Assembly: GCF_017377655.1 (NCBI RefSeq)
Contig: NZ_JAFREL010000060.1
Location: forward strand, 3,373 to 67,372
Reading direction: 5' to 3'
From: Candidatus Enterococcus ferrettii
GTDB lineage: Bacteria > Bacillota > Bacilli > Lactobacillales > Enterococcaceae
Length of the DNA: 64,000 nucleotides
Shown: positions 34,250 to 42,330 of the stretch, one piece after another
How positions within the stretch are numbered: the stretch's first letter is position 1
How the letters are laid out: each line of letters opens with the position of its first letter
Notes under the pieces: model-generated
Seen by the model: the letters and a program-made list of their open reading frames with translations, nothing else
The model's database searches: none
What the model was told of the DNA's origin: nothing
Translations under genes and position numbers: made by a program

Positions 34250-34372
34250 ATGAAGCAACTGATTCTAAATTCAAGCTTATTGGGTACAGTAATTTTCTTT
34301 TGGATGATCCGCAAAGAAATTCAGCGGTTAACAGCTAATAAGGGAAGACAAAGTCGTTATTACCCTGATTAA
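34250..34372 (+). CDS. Small putative membrane peptide (40 aa)
   Basis: A 40-codon ORF preceded by a near-perfect AGGAGGG box 6 nt before its ATG. The product starts MKQLILNSSLLGTVIFFWMI, a single hydrophobic segment, and continues into a basic tail (RKEIQRLTANKGRQSRYYPD). One membrane span plus a positively charged tail is the general design of type I toxins and of small stress peptides, but I cannot match it to a family. A 67-residue ORF in another frame overlaps it (from 34135) but has a poor ribosome binding site. Confidence 0.5.
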   Translation: MKQLILNSSLLGTVIFFWMIRKEIQRLTANKGRQSRYYPD

Positions 34373-35038
34373 GAGTAGCTCAAGGCAATAAATGACCTTA
34401 TCTCCATTTCAAAACAACCCGAATGCCATTCAATCTAATAGAAAAAGATAGTATAAGAAAATTTTCAAATGAAGCTTCAGAAATCCATCCACCCAATTTG
34501 AAATAGAATCAAAATAAAGGCTTTTGACGAAGTTACCTGATCTAAAGAATAGAAAAGAGAACTACAATGAGAAAATAAGGTCTCCTTTAATAGGTAAAAA
34601 AGGCGATAATGAGTATTAGTTGTTAGCATTAAAATCGGCGGGATCTCTGGATTAATTTGTCTAACTAAATTAAGTTTGAAATGCGCAAAGGGATGTTTTA
34701 GGCTAAATGGAATAATGAAAAAGATTAATTAGCTTCTAATAATTGCTACAAAATAGGGATAATTTTGCCAGACATCAGGGAATTTTTCATGGATTTTGCT
34801 GCAATAACCTGTCATTTTTGGTCATTCAACGATGAGATAAATGTTAAATAGTCTTTTATGGCAAAAAACTTAGTGAATTCTTTTTAGAATGAGAAAAAAG
34901 AAAGCGGTTTATTAGTAACGCTTTGTCAGAAAAATCAGATAAAACTTCTCATTTGTATGTGATAAAAAATAACCTTTTTGTGAAGCACATAAGTCTCGTG
35001 TAAAGCGATTATAAAGCTATTTTATACAACAATGATTA

Positions 35039-35066
35039 GGCGATTGTGAAAACAATCGCTTTTTTA
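35039..35066 (+). terminator. Orphan terminator
   Basis: GCGATTGT and ACAATCGC form an 8-bp stem with a GAAA loop, followed by six T residues. No ORF precedes it within 650 nt, so it may end a small untranslated RNA. Confidence 0.75.
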
Positions 35067-35207
35067 TTTGATGAATTCTAATCAAATTATATTTATTTGT
35101 CGAGCTTTTATTGAGTAAACAGATAAGTAGATGATCGTTTTAAAATAAGAAATCTTAGAATGGGACAAGTTATTTATTATAATTCAAAGAATTTGAATGC
35201 ACAAATG

Positions 35208-35237
35208 TTGTAAGCGTTGACACTAAGAATATATACT
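35208..35237 (+). promoter_or_regulatory. kbl-tdh promoter with overlapping cre box
   Basis: TTGTAAGCGTTGACA (35208-35222) matches the cre consensus WTGNAANCGNWNNCW at all fixed positions. It overlaps the probable -35 (TTGTAA, 35208-35213), which is 18 nt from TATACT (35232-35237). CcpA bound here would block RNA polymerase, giving glucose repression of threonine breakdown. Confidence 0.7.
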
Positions 35238-35278
35238 ACGGATGTAGGTGACACGAAAACGGTTTATTGAATCGATTT

Positions 35279-35314
35279 GTTATCTTTTCTAAATTGATCA
35301 CTTGAAAAGATAAC
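35279..35314 (+). repeat. Leader hairpin of the threonine operon
   Basis: GTTATCTTTTC (35279-35289) pairs perfectly with GAAAAGATAAC (35304-35314) around a 14-nt loop. No T-run follows. It lies between the promoter and the kbl ribosome binding site and could be an operator palindrome or an mRNA-stabilising hairpin. Confidence 0.55.
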
Positions 35315-35365
35315 GATAATTCGACAACGCAATCACCCGTAAAATAAAGTAATGGAGGAATCGAA

Positions 35366-36556
35366 ATGAGTTCAAAAGTACTTGATCAGTTTCTTGAAAC
35401 AAATCTAAACGAATTAAGAGAAAAAGGACTGTTCAATACAATCGATGTTATTGAAGGAAGCAATGGTCCAAAAATAACCATCAATGGGAAAGAACTAATC
35501 AACTTAGCTTCAAATAATTATTTAGGATTTGCGACTAGGCCGGAACTAATTGAAGCTGATGTTGACGCAACAGAAAAATACGGAGCAGGTGCTGGTGCAG
35601 TACGTACTATTAATGGAACATTGGCTATTCATCGTCAATTAGAAGAAAAAATTGCTGAATTTAAAGGAACTGAAGCAGCAATAGCTTTTCAATCGGGTTT
35701 CAATTGCAACATGGGTGCTATTTCAGCAGTTATGAAAAAAGGGGATGCAATCCTTTCTGATGAATTGAATCATGCCTCCATCATTGATGGCTGCCGCTTA
35801 TCTGGAGCTAAAATTATCCGAGTAAATCATCAGGATATGGAGGATTTAGAAAAAAAGGCCAAAGAGTCAACTGAAAGCGGTGAATACAATAAAGTCATGT
35901 ATATCACTGATGGTGTATTCTCGATGGATGGTGATGTAGCAAAGATTTCAGAAATTGTTGAAATTTGTGAAAGATACAATGTGATCACCTATGTAGATGA
36001 TGCGCATGGAACAGGTGTTATGGGTAAGGGTGCTGGAACAGTGAAGCATTTTGGCATGCAAGATCACATCGACTTTCAAATGGGTACCTTGTCTAAAGGA
36101 ATTGGGGTAGTCGGCGGTTATGTAGCTGGGACAAATGAATTGATTACTTGGTTAAAATCCCAAGCACGCCCATTCCTGTTTTCTACCTCTTTAACACCAG
36201 GAGCAGCGGGAGCATCGATTAAGGCTATTGAATTGATTCAGGAACATCCAGAATATGTGGAAAAGCTTTGGGATAATGCCAATTACTTCAAGCAAGAATT
36301 GAAACGTATCGGTTATGACATTGGTAAATCGGAAACGCCGATCACACCAGTCATTGTTGGAGATGAAAAACTAGCGCAAGAATTTTCTAAAAAATTAATT
36401 GAAAACGGTGTCTATGCGAAACCAATTGTGTATCCGACTGTACCTTTAGGAACTGGTCGTGTACGTAACATGCCAAATGCTGGTCATACCAAAGAAATGT
36501 TAGATGACGCTATTAAGATATACGAACAGGTTGGCAACGAATTAGAAATTATTTAA
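35366..36556 (+). CDS. kbl: Glycine C-acetyltransferase (2-amino-3-ketobutyrate CoA ligase)
   Basis: 396 residues, the family's usual length, of the alpha-oxoamine synthase class. [10 protein letters not shown] near the N-terminus, [15 protein letters not shown], the [10 protein letters not shown] pyridoxal-phosphate segment and the Schiff-base lysine in [13 protein letters not shown] are present. It cleaves 2-amino-3-ketobutyrate with CoA to glycine and acetyl-CoA. The AATGGAGGAA site precedes the ATG. It is the first gene of the operon with the threonine dehydrogenase 39 nt downstream, a complete two-step threonine-to-glycine route. Confidence 0.96.
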   Translation: MSSKVLDQFLETNLNELREKGLFNTIDVIEGSNGPKITINGKELINLASNNYLGFATRPELIEADVDATEKYGAGAGAVRTINGTLAIHRQLEEKIAEFKGTEAAIAFQSGFNCNMGAISAVMKKGDAILSDELNHASIIDGCRLSGAKIIRVNHQDMEDLEKKAKESTESGEYNKVMYITDGVFSMDGDVAKISEIVEICERYNVITYVDDAHGTGVMGKGAGTVKHFGMQDHIDFQMGTLSKGIGVVGGYVAGTNELITWLKSQARPFLFSTSLTPGAAGASIKAIELIQEHPEYVEKLWDNANYFKQELKRIGYDIGKSETPITPVIVGDEKLAQEFSKKLIENGVYAKPIVYPTVPLGTGRVRNMPNAGHTKEMLDDAIKIYEQVGNELEII

Positions 36557-36595
36557 TAAAGATAATACTCAACTAAAGAAGGGAAGTATTTTATT

Positions 36596-37573
36596 ATGAA
36601 ACGTGTATTGATTACTGGAGCTTTAGGACAAATTGGATCAGAATTAACTGAACGTTTACGTCGTGACTTAGGTGTTGACAGTGTTATTGCAACAGACATC
36701 CGTAAGCCTGACAACAACCCAACTGTTGAAAATGGACAATTTGAGACTTTGGATGTACAAGATTACGATAGCTTCTTAGATATGGCAAAACGGTATGAGG
36801 TAGACACAATTATTCATTTAGCAGCCCTATTGTCGGCTACTGCTGAACAACGTCCAGCTTTTGCTTGGCAATTGAATATGGGCGGTTTGATGAATGGGTT
36901 GGAGGTTGCTCGCGAATTAGGTGAAGGTATTAAATTCTTTGCACCATCTTCCATCGCAGCTTATGGCCCAGATGCTGAACCAGATAGTACACCGCAGGAT
37001 ACAGTGATGCATCCCACTACTATGTATGGTGTAACCAAGGTTGCTGGTGAATTATTGGAGAATTATTACCATGATAAATACGGAGTAGACACTCGCTCTG
37101 TCCGATTCCCAGGGCTAATTTCTTACAAAGTTGAACCGGGTGGAGGAACGACTGACTATGCAGTGGATATTTTTTACGAAGCATTAAAAAACAAATCCTA
37201 CAAATCCTTTATTGCTGAAGGAACCTATATGGATATGATGTATATGGATGATGCAATTGATGCGATCGTTGATTTAATGAATGCTGATTCAGATCGTTTG
37301 GACCATCGCAATGCCTTTAATATCACAGCAATGTCCTTTGCACCAGAAGAAATTGCAGCAGCTATCAAAAAACGTATTCCAGAATTTGAAATGCATTATG
37401 AAGTGGATCCCGTTCGTCAGGGCATTGCTGAATCTTGGCCAAACTCAATTGATTGCCATTGTGCGGTTGATGAATGGAACTTTACTCCAAGCTATGATTT
37501 AGAACGCATGACTGATGAAATGCTAATGCGTCTAGAGAAAAAGTTTGAAACTGAAGGAATGGTAGCAAAGTAA
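36596..37573 (+). CDS. L-threonine 3-dehydrogenase, SDR (epimerase-like) type
   Basis: 325 residues. An NAD-binding GALGQIGSEL Rossmann motif at the N-terminus, HLAALLSA, and the YGVTKVAGE (YxxxK) catalytic motif mark an extended short-chain dehydrogenase. The sequence pattern corresponds to the short-chain threonine dehydrogenases rather than to the zinc-dependent E. coli Tdh. It oxidises L-threonine to 2-amino-3-ketobutyrate with NAD+, and pairing with kbl makes this assignment firm. Confidence 0.9.
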   Translation: MKRVLITGALGQIGSELTERLRRDLGVDSVIATDIRKPDNNPTVENGQFETLDVQDYDSFLDMAKRYEVDTIIHLAALLSATAEQRPAFAWQLNMGGLMNGLEVARELGEGIKFFAPSSIAAYGPDAEPDSTPQDTVMHPTTMYGVTKVAGELLENYYHDKYGVDTRSVRFPGLISYKVEPGGGTTDYAVDIFYEALKNKSYKSFIAEGTYMDMMYMDDAIDAIVDLMNADSDRLDHRNAFNITAMSFAPEEIAAAIKKRIPEFEMHYEVDPVRQGIAESWPNSIDCHCAVDEWNFTPSYDLERMTDEMLMRLEKKFETEGMVAK

Positions 37574-37600
37574 CGAACCACTTATCATTAAGAAAACCAT

Positions 37601-37679
37601 GAGGCGCTGCTAAGAAAAAGGTGAGTGTTCCGAGCAAAACACCATCTTTTTCTGCCTCGCGTGATAAAATGTTTAGCAG
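37601..37679 (+). promoter_or_regulatory. Structured RNA element between tdh and permease
   Basis: GAGGC (37601-37605) and GAAAAAGGTG (37614-37623) pair with CACC-AT-CTTTTTC (37640-37652) and GCCTC (37654-37658), forming a long stem with a bulge. CTGCTAA (37607-37613), trapped inside that stem, can also pair with TTAGCAG (37673-37679), so two exclusive folds exist. No T-run follows. It matches no riboswitch I know (lysine and glycine classes were considered). Confidence 0.45.
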
Positions 37680-37771
37680 ACTAAAAACGCCGTGTGTCAT
37701 TCGTAAGCAGCACTTATTAATTTTTGCGATAGCGGCTTGTCGTTGTAAATAGTCAAATGAGGGGGAAAAGC

Positions 37772-39136
37772 ATGGAAACGAACCAACAAGATGTTGCTTC
37801 TTCACCAGCAACCCAAGAAGGTGAATTAAAACGAACGATGACCTTCTTCCCGGCACTATCCACCGTAATGGGTACAGTAATCGGGGCAGGAGTATTTTTT
37901 AAAGCAGCCAGTGTTGCTGCGGTAACTGGTTCAACCAGTATGCATATGCTGTCATGGTTCTTAGGAGGACTAATCAGTGTCTGTGCTGGATTGACCGGAG
38001 CAGAGTTAGCAGCAGCTATTCCAGAGACAGGTGGGATGCTGCGTTATATTGAACGTGCATATGGGAAATTTCCTAGTTTTTTATTAGGTTGGGCACAAGT
38101 AATTATTTATTTCCCAGCTAATGTAGCAGCTCTGTCGATTATCTTTGCTACTCAATTTAAGAATCTATTTGGATTAGGTGATGGAACGATTATTCCAATT
38201 GCTATTGTGGCAGCAGCCTCCATCATGTTAATTAATTTTTTAGGCTCCAAAGCTGGCGGTATGTTCCAATCGGTTACGTTGGTCTTTAAACTAATCCCAT
38301 TAGCTCTGATCGTTATTTTCGGGTTGATGCGTCAAGGGGCGGTTGAAGTTAGTCTGTTTCCAGTTCAGGCGGGTGCCAATGTAGGCGGTTTTGCTCCGGC
38401 ATTAGGTGCTGGATTATTGGCAACTATGTTTGCTTATGATGGCTGGATTCACGTAGGTAATTTGGCAGGAGAACTAAAAAAACCGGCTAAAGACTTACCT
38501 CGTGCAATTGCTGGCGGGATTTTAGGAATCATGGTAGTTTACTTATTAGTAAACTGGGCTTACTTAAAAACTATGGCAATTCCTGAATTAGCAGGTAACG
38601 AAAATGCAGCAATGGAAGTTGCTGGACGTATTTTCGGCGGTATGGGAGGCCGTTTAGTAACGATTGGTATCTTAGTTTCAGTTTACGGAACTATTAACGG
38701 CTATACTATGACAGGTATGCGTTTGCCGTATACTATGGGGATTGAAAAACAATTGCCATTTTCTAAACAGTTAGCTAAATTAAATCGGAATTCTGTTCCT
38801 TACATTGCTGGTATTTTAGAGTTAGTTATTGCGATTGGTATGATGATGGTAGGCGGGTTTGATTTGTTAACCGATATGTTAGTCTTCGTGATCTGGATTT
38901 TCTATACGTTAGTTTTTGTTGCTGTTATCAAGCTGCGTAAAACCGAACCAGATTTGCATAGACCCTATAAGGTACCGTTGTATCCGATTATCCCAGCAAT
39001 TGCGATTATTGGTGGAATCTTCATATTAATCATGACGCTGATTAATCAATTCTCGTTAGCAATGGTTGGATTGCTGATTACTGCATTGGGAATTCCTGTT
39101 TACTTCTATATGATGAAAAGAAATCAAAAAGTTTAA
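37772..39136 (+). CDS. APC-superfamily amino acid permease (SteT-like)
   Basis: 454 residues from the ATG at 37772, chosen because GAGGGGGAA lies 4-10 nt before it. About 12 membrane segments; the first carries the APC motif VMGTVIGAGVFFKAAS, and the third AIPETGGMLRYIERAYG. It resembles the SteT/YkbA serine-threonine exchanger group within the amino acid-polyamine-organocation superfamily. Position after kbl and tdh suggests threonine uptake, possibly exchanging for glycine. A terminator follows at 39147-39179. Confidence 0.88.
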   Translation: METNQQDVASSPATQEGELKRTMTFFPALSTVMGTVIGAGVFFKAASVAAVTGSTSMHMLSWFLGGLISVCAGLTGAELAAAIPETGGMLRYIERAYGKFPSFLLGWAQVIIYFPANVAALSIIFATQFKNLFGLGDGTIIPIAIVAAASIMLINFLGSKAGGMFQSVTLVFKLIPLALIVIFGLMRQGAVEVSLFPVQAGANVGGFAPALGAGLLATMFAYDGWIHVGNLAGELKKPAKDLPRAIAGGILGIMVVYLLVNWAYLKTMAIPELAGNENAAMEVAGRIFGGMGGRLVTIGILVSVYGTINGYTMTGMRLPYTMGIEKQLPFSKQLAKLNRNSVPYIAGILELVIAIGMMMVGGFDLLTDMLVFVIWIFYTLVFVAVIKLRKTEPDLHRPYKVPLYPIIPAIAIIGGIFILIMTLINQFSLAMVGLLITALGIPVYFYMMKRNQKV

Positions 39137-39146
39137 ATATAAAACT

Positions 39147-39179
39147 AACATCAGCAGCTGCGGTTGCTGGTGTTTTTTT
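39147..39179 (+). terminator. Terminator of the threonine operon
   Basis: ACATCAGCA and TGCTGGTGT pair around GCTGCGGT, followed by seven T residues. Confidence 0.82.
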
Positions 39180-39225
39180 GCATAGACAAATATTTTTGAT
39201 TGAAAGATAATGAGGAGTATACAGA

Positions 39226-39704
39226 GTGCTTTATTTAGAAGATTTAACAGCAGAGATGGATGCACAAGTTGAAGGGATAGAAACATTTTCTTCACAAAGA
39301 GATGGACAGCTTTATTTATTTAAGTACAAAGTATTATGCTTTGGCTGAGGAAGTAGATATTGGTGAAAGGGACTTGGCTGATTGTCAGGACTGGGAAAAG
39401 GAAGTCGTTGCTATAATTATTAATTATTGGGGTCATTCGGAGGACTATATTTTGTTGCCAGATCGCTATAAGATCAATGAATATAGTATTATAGAAGACT
39501 TTATTACCCAATAGTATGATGCAAAATCGCTTAGAACAAGCTATACACGGCAAAGGAGCCTTTCGCTATTTTAAAGATACAATCGAGGAGTTAGGCATTA
39601 GCCAAGGAGGGTATGACTTCAAGGCACAAGCTATGTTGGAAATCGCCAAAGAATGGTGTGAAGATCAAGGAATAGCTTATCAACAGAAGGGAGCAAATAA
39701 ATGA
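39226..39704 (+). pseudogene. UPF0158-family gene split by two frameshifts
   Basis: Three adjacent pieces in three frames together form one protein of the UPF0158 family. Piece 1 (GTG at 39226, after GAGGAG) encodes MLYLEDLTAEMDAQVEG up to DGQ. Piece 2 (frame from about 39305 to the TAG at 39512) encodes IYLSTKYYALAEEVDIGERD to YSIIEDFI. Piece 3 (frame entered about 39508, ATG at 39516, TAA at 39702) encodes NRLEQAIHGKGAFRYFKDTI to IAKEWCEDQGIAY. The joints are near 39318-39326 and 39505-39512, each a one-base shift in the same direction. It is either a pseudogene or contains assembly errors. Confidence 0.75.
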
Positions 39705-40249
39705 AACCATGGACCATTCCACAGTTGAAAAAACACTTAAAAACGATGGATGAAAAGCAGCTGCAGCAGCTAGTCGTAGATTTGTACAAGCAGTCGAAGG
39801 AAGTCAAGGAAATAATCAACGTTGCTTATCGTGAGGAGGATTACGAAAAAGGAATTGCTGAGGAATATAAAGAAAAAATCTATCGGATATTTTTCCCAAA
39901 ATCAATGTCAGCTGGTTTCTCATTACCAGAAGCGAAGGTCTTGTTGAAGAAAGGGCTAGGAATTTGCCGTCAACCGGAAAATAGGATTGATCTACAGTTG
40001 TTTTTTGTCGAATGCGGAGTCGAATTTACCAATATGTATGGAGATATATCCGAGACCTTCTATTCAGCGATCATTTCAGTGTACGACAAGGCTGTAACAG
40101 GGATTAACAAAAATCAGAAGAGTCAAGCACATCCAGGCTTTATCAAAAGATGCATGGCAATTTATAGTGATTCGGAGTGGATGGCTTGGGGCTTTGGAGA
40201 AGCGATGGTCGCAATCTCCTTTGAGCTAGATGGGTTCTCAGATGAGTAG
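39701..40249 (+). CDS. DUF6155-like hypothetical protein
   Basis: 182 residues; its ATG overlaps the last codon and stop of the frameshifted UPF0158 gene (ATGA overlap), so the two were designed to be translated together. The N-terminus (IPQLKKHLKTMDEKQLQQLV, then DLYKQSKEVKEIINVAY) resembles, from memory, the DUF6155 family. It is soluble and helical, with no catalytic motif I can name. Because of the coupling, the frameshifts upstream may reduce its translation. Confidence 0.7.
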   Translation: MKPWTIPQLKKHLKTMDEKQLQQLVVDLYKQSKEVKEIINVAYREEDYEKGIAEEYKEKIYRIFFPKSMSAGFSLPEAKVLLKKGLGICRQPENRIDLQLFFVECGVEFTNMYGDISETFYSAIISVYDKAVTGINKNQKSQAHPGFIKRCMAIYSDSEWMAWGFGEAMVAISFELDGFSDE

Positions 40250-40311
40250 CCTGAGCATAAAAAAAGATTGCTGGAACGGACTGCCCCAACAACCTAACGT
40301 ATTATTCATTT

Positions 40312-40542
40312 TTACATGTGCGTGTTTGTATCTCTAACTTCAGCTGAACGCGAGATAAGTGGGAAGAAGCGTAAGCAATAGATAGCACAGATCCCAACAA
40401 TTACGTAAATAATTTTTGCGAAAGCTGTTGCCGGACCACCTGCGATAGCTGCTACCAAATCATATTCGAATAAACCTACTAATAGCCAGTTTAAGCCGCC
40501 AACGATCAATAATCCAAGTGCAATATAGTCTAATGTTTTCAT
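40312..40542 (-). CDS. DUF378-family small membrane protein
   Basis: 76 residues with two membrane helices: DYIALGLLIVGGLNWLLVGLF (with the family's GGLNW motif) and an IIYVIVGICAIYCL helix after FAKI. The second ATG (40542) is taken as start because AGGAGG is 8 nt upstream of it and only 2 nt from the first ATG. Function of the family is unknown. It is monocistronic and points away from the SAM-hydrolase operon. Confidence 0.88.
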   Translation of the reverse strand: MKTLDYIALGLLIVGGLNWLLVGLFEYDLVAAIAGGPATAFAKIIYVIVGICAIYCLRFFPLISRSAEVRDTNTHM

Positions 40543-40846
40543 TGTCATTTCCTCCTTTATCTTAAGATATTTTATATATTATAGGTTTTTTACAGAGCTT
40601 ACAAAGATATGAACTTGTTATTTCTCAGTATGGGAAAACTCTAATGACGATAGACTCAATTCGTGAATAATTAGATGTGAATCCTTTGGTTACGAGCAAT
40701 GAGATGGGAAAATGTATCGATTTCGGACGAATTTTAGTAATTCACGAATATTTCTACGATTTATCGCAAAAATCAGTTGCTTTTTTGGAGCCGAAATTAT
40801 AAGATATTTCAGAAAGTTATGAAATTTCGTTCAATTGGAGGCTGTT
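40543..40846. other. 304-nt divergent region upstream of the SAM-hydrolase/ECF operon
   Basis: No coding potential. ATTCGTGAAT (40659-40668) and its exact complement ATTCACGAAT (40740-40749) enclose 71 nt and could bring together a large leader structure. A TTTC...GAAA element lies close to the ribosome binding site (about 40805-40828). I cannot match this to a known riboswitch. Confidence 0.45.
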
Positions 40847-41713
40847 ATGGGAAAATATTTAGTGTTGCAAACAGATTTTGGTTTAGGTGATGGTGCAGTC
40901 AGCGCCATGTACGGTGTGGCTCATATGGTGAGTCCAGAGATTACAATTAGTGATTTAACGCATGATATCCCTCCATACGATATTTGGGTAGCATCCTATC
41001 GCTTATATCAAACGGTCAAATATTGGCCGGCAGGAACAGTTTTTGTTTCAGTGGTTGACCCTGGTGTGGGCAGTGCTCGCCGCAGTATTGTCTGCAAAAC
41101 AAAGTCAGGTCATTACGTGATTACGCCAGACAATGGATCACTAACTCACATTAAGCATTATGAAGGTATCGAAGAAGTTCGAGCAATCGACGAAGTGAAA
41201 AGTCGTCTGCCTCATTCGGAGGAAAGCCATACTTTCCACGGTCGAGATATTTATGCTTACAATGGTGCTCGCTTAGCTAGTGGTGAAATTACCTTTGAAG
41301 AATTAGGCAGTGTTGTTTCTAATGATAGTATTGCGGAATTGGAGATTGTGGAAGCGAAGCATGAAGGCCATCATATCTTAAGCGGCAGTATTGATGTATT
41401 AGATGTAAGATTTGGTTCACTATGGACCAATATTCCACTGGACTACTTTAAAAACGAAGGTATTCAGCATGGGAATATGTTACAAGTAACCATTTTCCAT
41501 CAAGGTAAAAAGGTCTATCAAAACATTATGAAATTTGCAAAGTCTTTTGCTGATGTGAATGTCGGGGAACCATTGGTTTATATCAATTCATTGGTGAACA
41601 TTGGCGTCGCGGTCAATCAGGACTCTTTCTCGGACTTGTATCACATCGGTACAGGGACAGACTGGAAGATTGAGTTGCGTAAAGCACCACGAATCATTTT
41701 TGAGGAGGAATAA
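40847..41713 (+). CDS. SAM hydroxide adenosyltransferase (DUF62 family)
   Basis: 288 residues from the ATG at 40847, after TTGGAGG. N-terminal [17 protein letters not shown] and [16 protein letters not shown] are the conserved S-adenosylmethionine-binding segments; TPDNGSL and HTFHGRDIY complete the active site (Asp, Arg, His). The C-terminal beta-barrel starts around residue 190. The family splits SAM into adenosine and methionine with hydroxide. It is the first gene of an ECF transporter operon: the next gene starts 2 nt after its stop. Confidence 0.92.
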   Translation: MGKYLVLQTDFGLGDGAVSAMYGVAHMVSPEITISDLTHDIPPYDIWVASYRLYQTVKYWPAGTVFVSVVDPGVGSARRSIVCKTKSGHYVITPDNGSLTHIKHYEGIEEVRAIDEVKSRLPHSEESHTFHGRDIYAYNGARLASGEITFEELGSVVSNDSIAELEIVEAKHEGHHILSGSIDVLDVRFGSLWTNIPLDYFKNEGIQHGNMLQVTIFHQGKKVYQNIMKFAKSFADVNVGEPLVYINSLVNIGVAVNQDSFSDLYHIGTGTDWKIELRKAPRIIFEEE

Positions 41714-41715
41714 GT

Positions 41716-42267
41716 GTGAAAAAAGAATTTTCAGTAAAAACAATCGTAGCCATTGGGATTGGCTCAGCAGTATTTGTTATTCTCGGACGTTTTGTGGTGA
41801 TTCCAACTGGGATTCCAAATACCAACATTGAGACGGCCTATCCGTTCTTAGCCTTGATGTCCGTCATTTATGGACCAGTGGCGGGTGCCTTAATCGGTTT
41901 TATCGGCCATACCTTAAAAGATTTCACAACGTACGGCAGTGCTTGGTGGAGCTGGATTATTTGTTCAGGTGTGCTTGGTTTAATCTTCGGTTTTGTTGGT
42001 CGCAAAATTGATTTGCAGCATGGTATTTTTGGCAAAAAAGAAATTATTTATTTCAATATTTTTCAAGTGCTTTCTAATGCAGTCGTCTGGGGCTTGTTAG
42101 CTCCAACGTTAGATGTTATCATTTATAGCGAACCTGCGAATAAAGTCTATACCCAAGGTGTTGTATCGGTCGTGGTAAATGCTTTGGCAGTAGGAGTTAT
42201 TGGTACATTATTAATGAAAGCTTACGCAGCGACACAAACCAAACAAGGAAGTCTGAAAAAGGACTAG
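41716..42267 (+). CDS. ECF transporter substrate-binding (S) component, UPF0397 family
   Basis: 183 residues from a GTG start after GAGGAGGAAT. Five or six membrane helices; the N-terminal [21 protein letters not shown] and the [19 protein letters not shown] segment are the UPF0397 signature. As the S component it binds the imported small molecule and docks on the shared ATPase-EcfT module encoded downstream. The substrate is not established; the preceding SAM hydrolase gene suggests a nucleoside or sulfur-related compound, as an inference only. Confidence 0.92.
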   Translation: MKKEFSVKTIVAIGIGSAVFVILGRFVVIPTGIPNTNIETAYPFLALMSVIYGPVAGALIGFIGHTLKDFTTYGSAWWSWIICSGVLGLIFGFVGRKIDLQHGIFGKKEIIYFNIFQVLSNAVVWGLLAPTLDVIIYSEPANKVYTQGVVSVVVNALAVGVIGTLLMKAYAATQTKQGSLKKD

Positions 42268-42275
42268 CTGTCGCT

Positions 42276-42302
42276 AGCCGGGTGCCTAGCACTCGGCTTT
42301 TC
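42276..42302 (+). terminator. Hairpin with T-run between ecfS and ecfA
   Basis: AGCCGGGTG (42276-42284) pairs with CACTCGGCT around a CCTAG loop, followed by TTTTC. Placed inside the operon, it may be an attenuator that lowers expression of the downstream ATPase and permease. Confidence 0.6.
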
Positions 42303-42330
42303 TGCGTTTTATTGCTCAAGGAGAAAAAAT

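Larger units (their letters stand above)
34373..35365. other. Nearly 1 kb of AT-rich non-coding DNA before kbl
   Basis: All six frames are closed at short intervals. The first 660 nt show nothing I can name. At 35039-35066 there is a strong terminator with no gene before it. From 35208 the kbl regulatory region begins (cre box, promoter, leader hairpin). Confidence 0.6.

Noticed and set aside
34057..34338. Overlapping 85-residue (minus) and 69-residue (plus) ORFs
   Set aside because: Neither has a proper ribosome binding site; the 40-codon ORF at 34250 does. The plus ORF begins with a hydrophobic stretch, so it is not fully excluded.
37601..37679. Lysine or glycine riboswitch
   Set aside because: The conserved GCCGAAG-type and glycine aptamer core sequences are missing.
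40835..40846. TTG start four codons upstream for the SAM hydrolase
   Set aside because: It lies within the ribosome binding site of the ATG at 40847.
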